Assembly: GCA_013203725.1 (NCBI GenBank)
Contig: JABMPK010000024.1
Span: forward strand, 1-8,474
Source of the DNA: Candidatus Uhrbacteria bacterium
GTDB lineage: Bacteria > Patescibacteriota > Patescibacteriia > UBA9934 > UBA11717
Direction: 5' to 3'
Length of the DNA: 8,474 nucleotides
Both the position numbers and the translations under genes were made by a program. The notes under the pieces are model-generated. The model was not told the DNA's origin. It was given only the letters and a program-made list of their open reading frames with translations, and made no database searches. Within the stretch, counting starts at the first letter, position 1, and every line of letters begins with the position of its first letter. This document shows positions 5,382 to 8,474 of this stretch, piece after piece.

Positions 5382-5858
5382 CTAGTATTTTTCAAGCATG
5401 GTTTCGGCAATCTCAGGCATCGTATAGAGTGCCGATACGTCTTCGTCGGCGTCTAATCGCATTTTTTCTAACCAAAGATCATTGTTACTAGCGCCAATTG
5501 GTTGTTTTGCTATTTCGCGCAATCGTTCTACCCCCGCCAATGCTTTATCTGAGAAGAGTGACATCCATTTTTGTTTAAGTGCTTCAAAATGATCGCGCGC
5601 CTCCTCGTTAGTGAGACCCGGCTGAATATTTTGTATGTCATCGTAGACTGTTGAAAAGATATCTACTCGTCTGCTTAACTCATCCAAAATGCGCTCACGC
5701 CTTTCTTTCCGAGATTCAACAGCAGGTTCGGCAGGTGTATCGGTTACCACTAGATCAGCCTCAACAGGTGCTGCAGCCTCTAGCTCGATAAAGGGTGCGC
5801 TGGTAGTTTCCACTTCTGGTCGTGGAGAGCCTTCAATTTTTCGTAATCGTCTATTCAT
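5382..5858 (-). CDS. Upstream fragment of paralogue 2 (N-terminal domain only)
   Basis: The 158 residues before the amber codon match the start of paralogue 1. MNRRLRKIEG parallels MNGRLRKREG. An Ala/Val/Pro/Glu-rich linker follows, then ESRKERRERILDELSRR and a PGLTNEEARDHFEALKQKW stretch parallel to PGLNEEETRATFDLLRYRW. It contains no zinc motif and would be inactive as a protease if translation ends here. The ATG is supported by conservation with the paralogue and by the extended -10 box six bases upstream. A truncated product with a separate role is possible, but nothing in the sequence supports one. Confidence 0.5.
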   Translation of the reverse strand: MNRRLRKIEGSPRPEVETTSAPFIELEAAAPVEADLVVTDTPAEPAVESRKERRERILDELSRRVDIFSTVYDDIQNIQPGLTNEEARDHFEALKQKWMSLFSDKALAGVERLREIAKQPIGASNNDLWLEKMRLDADEDVSALYTMPEIAETMLEKY

Positions 5859-5864
5859 GCCACC

Positions 5865-5873
5865 ATTGTACCA
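5865..5873 (-). promoter_or_regulatory. Extended -10 promoter, leaderless start of paralogue 2
   Basis: TGGTACAAT on the minus strand ends six bases before the ATG (5858-5856). The first T of the TG element is the last T of the T-run of the upstream gene's terminator, so the promoter is fused directly to that terminator. Sequence around the box and start codon is nearly the same as in front of paralogue 1 (TACAATGGTGACATGAAT versus TACAATGGTGGCATGAAT), evidence that the duplication included the promoter. Confidence 0.75.
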
Positions 5874-5903
5874 AAAAAAGCACCGCCTAGATGGCGGCAG
5901 TGC
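5873..5903 (-). terminator. Terminator overlapping the stop codon of the M15 peptidase gene
   Basis: On the minus strand GCAC and CGCC (5903-5900 and 5896-5893, with a three-base bulge between) pair with GGCG and GTGC (5887-5880) around a five-base loop, followed by seven T (5879-5873). The TAG stop (5889-5887) straddles the loop and the 3' arm. Confidence 0.75.
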
Positions 5904-6417
5904 GTAGATCTTTCTGAAAGTGGTGTGGGTCGTATGGCTCTGTCCAGTCGCCGCCCCAAGTCCAACCGAGTTCCTTGAAGCGGATCACGATTGGATGATC
6001 CGGAAACAGCGAACTTTCATGGTTCGTGTCCGCAATTCCGCAAGCTGGGTGCATGACTCCACGCATGATCATGGGATTGCGCAACGGATTCAGGTCAACC
6101 GCCATTCCAAACGCATGCAGGGAGAGTTCGTATGTGCCCTCAACGCATCGATAGTTGAATCCCGAACTATTGTTTGCGGACATGGACAGCGTGTCATCCC
6201 AATTGTACACATGGATTGGAACTATTGAAGTGAATCGATACTCGATACAGAGAGCGAGCGCAAAGATAGCCTCAATATCTCCAACAAGGCGTTCATCAAC
6301 AATGAGTGTTCCAATTTCGATATCACCACACATCGCGATGTAGCGCACCTGAACTGCACGAAGCCTGACACGAATGTGTTCAGGACAATCCCTATGCATG
6401 AAGTGTGATCTATCCAC
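5887..6417 (-). CDS. M15-family peptidoglycan peptidase, VanY/endolysin-like (M15_4 type)
   Basis: This 176-residue protein matches the M15 metallopeptidase core. It has DDTLSMSANNSSGFNYR (74-90), the zinc-binding SLHAFGMAVD (H101, D108), DLNPLRNP, and the closing GWTWGGDW...DPHHFQ (151-168), where H166 is the likely third ligand. Enzymes of this fold cut D-Ala-D-Ala or L-Ala-D-Glu bonds in cell-wall peptides as carboxypeptidases or endolysins. All three expected ligands are present, so it should be active. There is no signal peptide, so it would need lysis, another export route, or a cytoplasmic role. The GTG start is chosen because AGGAGG lies five bases upstream, the one clear Shine-Dalgarno sequence in this window; an ATG at residue 7 is the alternative. 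It sits between terminators, with no clear promoter in the 61-base gap. Confidence 0.9.
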   Translation of the reverse strand: MDRSHFMHRDCPEHIRVRLRAVQVRYIAMCGDIEIGTLIVDERLVGDIEAIFALALCIEYRFTSIVPIHVYNWDDTLSMSANNSSGFNYRCVEGTYELSLHAFGMAVDLNPLRNPMIMRGVMHPACGIADTNHESSLFPDHPIVIRFKELGWTWGGDWTEPYDPHHFQKDLRTAAI

Positions 6418-6422
6418 CTAGC

Positions 6423-6428
6423 CCTCCT
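6423..6428 (-). promoter_or_regulatory. Strong Shine-Dalgarno deciding a GTG start
   Basis: AGGAGG on the minus strand stands five bases before GTG 6417-6415 and fixes the start of the M15 gene. It contrasts with the SD-less or leaderless starts of all neighbouring genes. Confidence 0.75.
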
Positions 6429-6455
6429 GTTTTGTCTGGTCCATACTTAACCATG

Positions 6456-6480
6456 AAAAAAGAACGCCGTAAAGCGTTCT
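6456..6480 (-). terminator. Terminator at the end of the ABC exporter gene
   Basis: On the minus strand AGAACGC (6480-6474) pairs perfectly with GCGTTCT (6467-6461) around a six-base loop, followed by a run of T (6461-6456). The TAG stop of the exporter (6481-6479) forms the base of the 5' arm. Confidence 0.85.
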
Positions 6481-8248
6481 ATTTTATATATCCACCTGCT
6501 TGAAGGTTCCAAAGTCTGTCGTAGAGCCCACCTTTTTTCATGAGCTCGGAATGTGTTCCGCGGTCACTGATCTTCCCGTCTTTCATCACTACTATTTGAT
6601 CTGCGAGATAGATTGTTGAGAGTCTGTGGGCAATTAAGATCGTAGTTCGTCCTTTCATGACCTTGCGAAGTGTTTCTTGCAACTTATGCTCAGTCTCCGA
6701 ATCAAGTGCGCTTGTTGATTCGTCCAGCACAAGAACCGGTGGATCGGCTAGGAAAATACGAGCGAGTGCAATTCTCTGGCGCTCTCCTCCTGAAAGCTTT
6801 ACACCACGTTCACCGACTATCGAAAGATACTTTTTTGGGAGGCCGTTGATGAACGTATGAGCTTCGGCTCGCTTGCAAGCAGTCATAACTTCGTCACGTG
6901 TTGCATTTGGTTTCACGAACCGGACGTTGTTCATAACTGTGTCATGGAATAGCAGTGTGTCTTGCGAGACTACTCCGATGTTCGAGCGAAGTGATTCAAG
7001 TGTGTAGTCTTTTATGTCTTTGCCGTCTAAGATAACTTCACCCTTAGTAACGTCGACTGCTCTGTTGATCAACTTCACAAGCGTAGTCTTCCCGGCGCCA
7101 CTTGGCCCGACGAGTGCGCAACTAGATCCGTCTGGTATTCGTAGGTCCACGCCACGAAGTGTAGCTTTCTCTTGATCGCGGTAGTTGAAATGTACGTTGC
7201 GAAGTTCAATGTCGCCTATAACATTTTTCAAAACAATCGCATCTTCCTTTTCAACCACATCGTCTTGTACGTCCTGTAATTTCTTCATCGCACCAAACGC
7301 TGTCCAGAGTTGCGAGAGCTGAGGGAGGTCGTTCGCGATCACGTACTGTACTGGTGACAGCAAGAACGAGATGAGTCCAAGGAACGTGATCAAGACTCCA
7401 AGTGTTATCGTGCCGTTTGATACAAGGTAAACTCCGAAGACAAACACGATCAATCTTCCAATCAAGTTGAGCGAGCTTCCGATGCTGTGGAAGATAGCCC
7501 AGAAGATGTTTAGGTACAGCTGATCTTTTATGACGACCTTCATCTTCTTATCTAATCCTTGCTCACGTTGCTTTTCCTGCGCGTAGTTCTGTATTGTTGT
7601 TATGTTATTTACTGTTTCGCCGATATGTTTAGATAGCCCAGTCCAACCATCGAAAACTTTTTTCTGTTTTGGCTTTGCTTTTTTCCATGCGTACCAACCC
7701 ATTCCAACGGATACTGGGAAGAGCGAAAGTGACACAAGTGTTAGCTGCCAGTTGATTACGAATCCGACAACCAGAACAGCAATAAAGGAGAACGTGGTTG
7801 GGAGCATATCGTTCATCACCGTTCCTGGAAGATGGTGTATCGCGCGCCACGTCTCATCAAATGTTCGGATGAGTTTTCCTCCAGGTATGTTACCAAACCT
7901 CTGCTGACTCCATGTTAAAAGACCGCGCGTTATCTTTGTTGCAAAATGTTCTGACGCAATGTTCGTTGCTGTCCAACTAAGGAAGCGCGCTATCATGCCG
8001 ACGATTGTGTTGAACAGGAAGATTCCAATCCAGGCTACAAGTAAAAGGGCGATGTCTTGAAAAAGCGTTGAGGTGTTATTGTCTGCCAGAGCATTGATAA
8101 CAATGTCGACCATGCGCCCGTATACGACAGGCTCGAATACAAGGGCAATGGACACTAGTATTGTCAGTATTACGGAAACAGAATAAAGCCACTTACCTTT
8201 AGCGTATGATGGCTTTATCATCTCCCAGATTTGTCTGCGTTCAGTCAT
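6479..8248 (-). CDS. ABC-type half exporter (MsbA/MdlB-like), membrane and ATPase domains fused
   Basis: The 589-residue protein has the normal length and order of a type IV ABC half transporter that works as a dimer. About six membrane helices lie in residues 20-305 (for example VSVILTILVSIALVFEPVVY, FSFIAVLVVGFVINW, LIVFVFGVYLV). The ATPase domain has Walker A GPSGAGKT (381-388), the Q loop at Q429, signature LSGGERQ (485-491), Walker B VLVLDE with catalytic E510, D loop SALD (513-516) and switch H541. All key residues are intact. Relatives export lipids, peptides or drugs; the substrate cannot be told from sequence, and no second half-transporter gene is in view, so a homodimer or a partner elsewhere is possible. 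The ATG follows a consensus extended -10 box by six bases, implying a leaderless mRNA. Confidence 0.95.
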   Translation of the reverse strand: MTERRQIWEMIKPSYAKGKWLYSVSVILTILVSIALVFEPVVYGRMVDIVINALADNNTSTLFQDIALLLVAWIGIFLFNTIVGMIARFLSWTATNIASEHFATKITRGLLTWSQQRFGNIPGGKLIRTFDETWRAIHHLPGTVMNDMLPTTFSFIAVLVVGFVINWQLTLVSLSLFPVSVGMGWYAWKKAKPKQKKVFDGWTGLSKHIGETVNNITTIQNYAQEKQREQGLDKKMKVVIKDQLYLNIFWAIFHSIGSSLNLIGRLIVFVFGVYLVSNGTITLGVLITFLGLISFLLSPVQYVIANDLPQLSQLWTAFGAMKKLQDVQDDVVEKEDAIVLKNVIGDIELRNVHFNYRDQEKATLRGVDLRIPDGSSCALVGPSGAGKTTLVKLINRAVDVTKGEVILDGKDIKDYTLESLRSNIGVVSQDTLLFHDTVMNNVRFVKPNATRDEVMTACKRAEAHTFINGLPKKYLSIVGERGVKLSGGERQRIALARIFLADPPVLVLDESTSALDSETEHKLQETLRKVMKGRTTILIAHRLSTIYLADQIVVMKDGKISDRGTHSELMKKGGLYDRLWNLQAGGYIK

Positions 8249-8254
8249 GAGCGC

Positions 8255-8263
8255 ATTATAACA
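8255..8263 (-). promoter_or_regulatory. Consensus extended -10 promoter of the ABC exporter
   Basis: TGTTATAAT on the minus strand (TG extension plus perfect TATAAT) ends six bases before ATG 8248-8246. No clear -35 box is seen. Spacing to the start codon is identical to that of both zincin paralogues. Confidence 0.75.
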
Positions 8264-8282
8264 TCATTTATTTGAGTCTCCC

Positions 8283-8311
8283 TTGAAAGATGTGCACCAT
8301 CGTGCTAGTAT
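8283..8311 (+). promoter_or_regulatory. Promoter of tRNA-His
   Basis: TTGAAA (8283-8288) is followed by a 17-base spacer and TAGTAT (8306-8311), with a TGC extension directly in front of the -10 box. The expected start near 8318 leaves about a ten-base leader before the tRNA. It is divergent from the ABC exporter promoter, with about 20 bases between the two. Confidence 0.7.
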
Positions 8312-8327
8312 CACTTCGCATAACCAT

Positions 8328-8403
8328 GGCGGCTATGGTGAAACGGTTATCACACCAGTTTGTGGTACTGGTATTACGGGTTCGATTCCCGTTAGTCGCC
8401 CCA
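8328..8403 (+). tRNA. tRNA-His (anticodon GTG), CCA encoded
   Basis: The gene folds as a standard tRNA. The acceptor GCGGCTA pairs with TAGTCGC (one G-U), and the D stem is GTGA/TCAC. The anticodon arm is CCAGT-TTGTGGT-ACTGG with GTG at 8362-8364. The variable loop has four bases, the T arm is ACGGG-TTCGATT-CCCGT, and CCA is encoded at 8401-8403. It has the histidine identity pair, an extra G at position -1 (8328) opposite C73 (8400), which confirms the assignment independently of the anticodon. Confidence 0.97.
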
Positions 8404-8419
8404 GGCCGTCGAACGGCCT
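8403..8419 (+). other. Perfect hairpin directly after tRNA-His
   Basis: AGGCCGT-CGA-ACGGCCT forms seven uninterrupted pairs and starts on the last A of the CCA end. It has no T-run, so it is not a complete terminator; it could guide 3' processing. CGTCGA (8407-8412) could instead pair with TCGACG (8428-8433), giving an alternative fold. Confidence 0.55.
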
Positions 8420-8444
8420 AAGGCCAATCGACGACACCACAAAG

Positions 8445-8472
8445 AACCACTTTCTTAATGAAGGTGGTTTTC
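8445..8472 (+). terminator. Probable terminator of tRNA-His
   Basis: AACCACTTTC (8445-8454) pairs with GAAGGTGGTT (8460-8469) around TTAAT: ten pairs, one of them G-U. Only a short T-run (TTTT, 8468-8471, then C) follows before the window ends, so the tail cannot be fully judged. Confidence 0.65.
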
Positions 8473-8474
8473 TG

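Larger units (their letters stand above)
4107..5858 (-). pseudogene. Zincin-like paralogue 2, interrupted by one in-frame amber codon
   Basis: Reading 5858 to 4107 in a single frame gives 583 codons with one internal TAG (5384-5382). The protein before and after it is colinear with paralogue 1 across the break: LKYTEVSNY there aligns with EKY-stop-TVKQY here, so the stop replaces one residue (Thr in the paralogue) without any indel. Both zinc motifs survive downstream: HERVH at full-length residues 242-246, the same numbers as in paralogue 1, and EEILAEL at 285-291. A block of 60 residues beginning WNTMV is identical at about 35 positions by hand count. The clean reading frame on both sides indicates a very recent nonsense change, a strain or assembly difference, or readthrough. 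UAG closes several other genes here, so general recoding is unlikely. Confidence 0.75.

Noticed and set aside
4107..5858. UAG read as an amino acid by a genome-wide altered code
   Set aside because: UAG closes four genes here, three of them at positions that fit the expected protein end and two with a terminator hairpin on the stop. General UAG recoding would extend those proteins through terminators.
1..8474. CRISPR array or insertion-sequence ends
   Set aside because: No regularly spaced repeats and no transposase-like frame with terminal inverted repeats were seen.

Overview
The window looks like chromosome from a small-genome bacterium, most plausibly of the Candidate Phyla Radiation (Patescibacteria, Parcubacteria-like). 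This is inference. The grounds are very short intergenic gaps, mostly leaderless or SD-less starts, a Xer-type recombinase tail typical of those genomes, and two long proteins I cannot assign to a known family. Base composition is moderate. Stops are TAA or TAG (TAG closes four of the seven readable genes), with no TGA stop.

Layout. (1) 1-967, plus strand: the last 26 codons of a Xer-like tyrosine recombinase, then two bases later an unrecognised 278-aa protein with a signal-like hydrophobic stretch placed about 80 residues in, closed by a hairpin terminator. (2) 977-1426: a non-coding block with tRNA-Arg(TCT) on the minus strand, a duplicated copy of its 3' end plus terminator, GC-rich structured DNA on both sides of the tRNA, and two back-to-back promoters whose -35 boxes form one palindrome. 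(3) 1427-2194, plus strand: a slipin/stomatin-like SPFH membrane protein, ending at a bidirectional terminator. (4) 2224-5858, minus strand: two tandem paralogues of a large predicted zinc-metalloprotease family (HERVH followed by EEILAEL). The upstream copy is split by one in-frame amber codon. (5) 5887-6417, minus strand: an M15-type D,D/L,D-peptidase without a signal peptide. (6) 6479-8248, minus strand: a complete ABC half-exporter. (7) 8283-8474, plus strand: tRNA-His(GTG) with its own promoter and a terminator-like hairpin at the window edge.

Expression logic. Three minus-strand genes (both paralogues and the ABC exporter) share one start design: an extended -10 box TGnTAyAAT, exactly six bases, then ATG. 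This predicts transcripts that begin at the start codon. Three minus-strand genes carry a terminator hairpin that contains or abuts their own stop codon. At 5858-5903, stop codon, terminator, T-run, promoter and next start codon all fit in under 50 bp.

Functional theme. A peptidoglycan peptidase, a lipid/drug-type exporter, a membrane-scaffold slipin and two predicted zincins suggest an envelope-related neighbourhood. However, most genes have their own promoter or terminator, so I do not claim one operon. The strongest candidates for undescribed biology are the paired zincin-like proteins and the compact promoter/terminator architecture.
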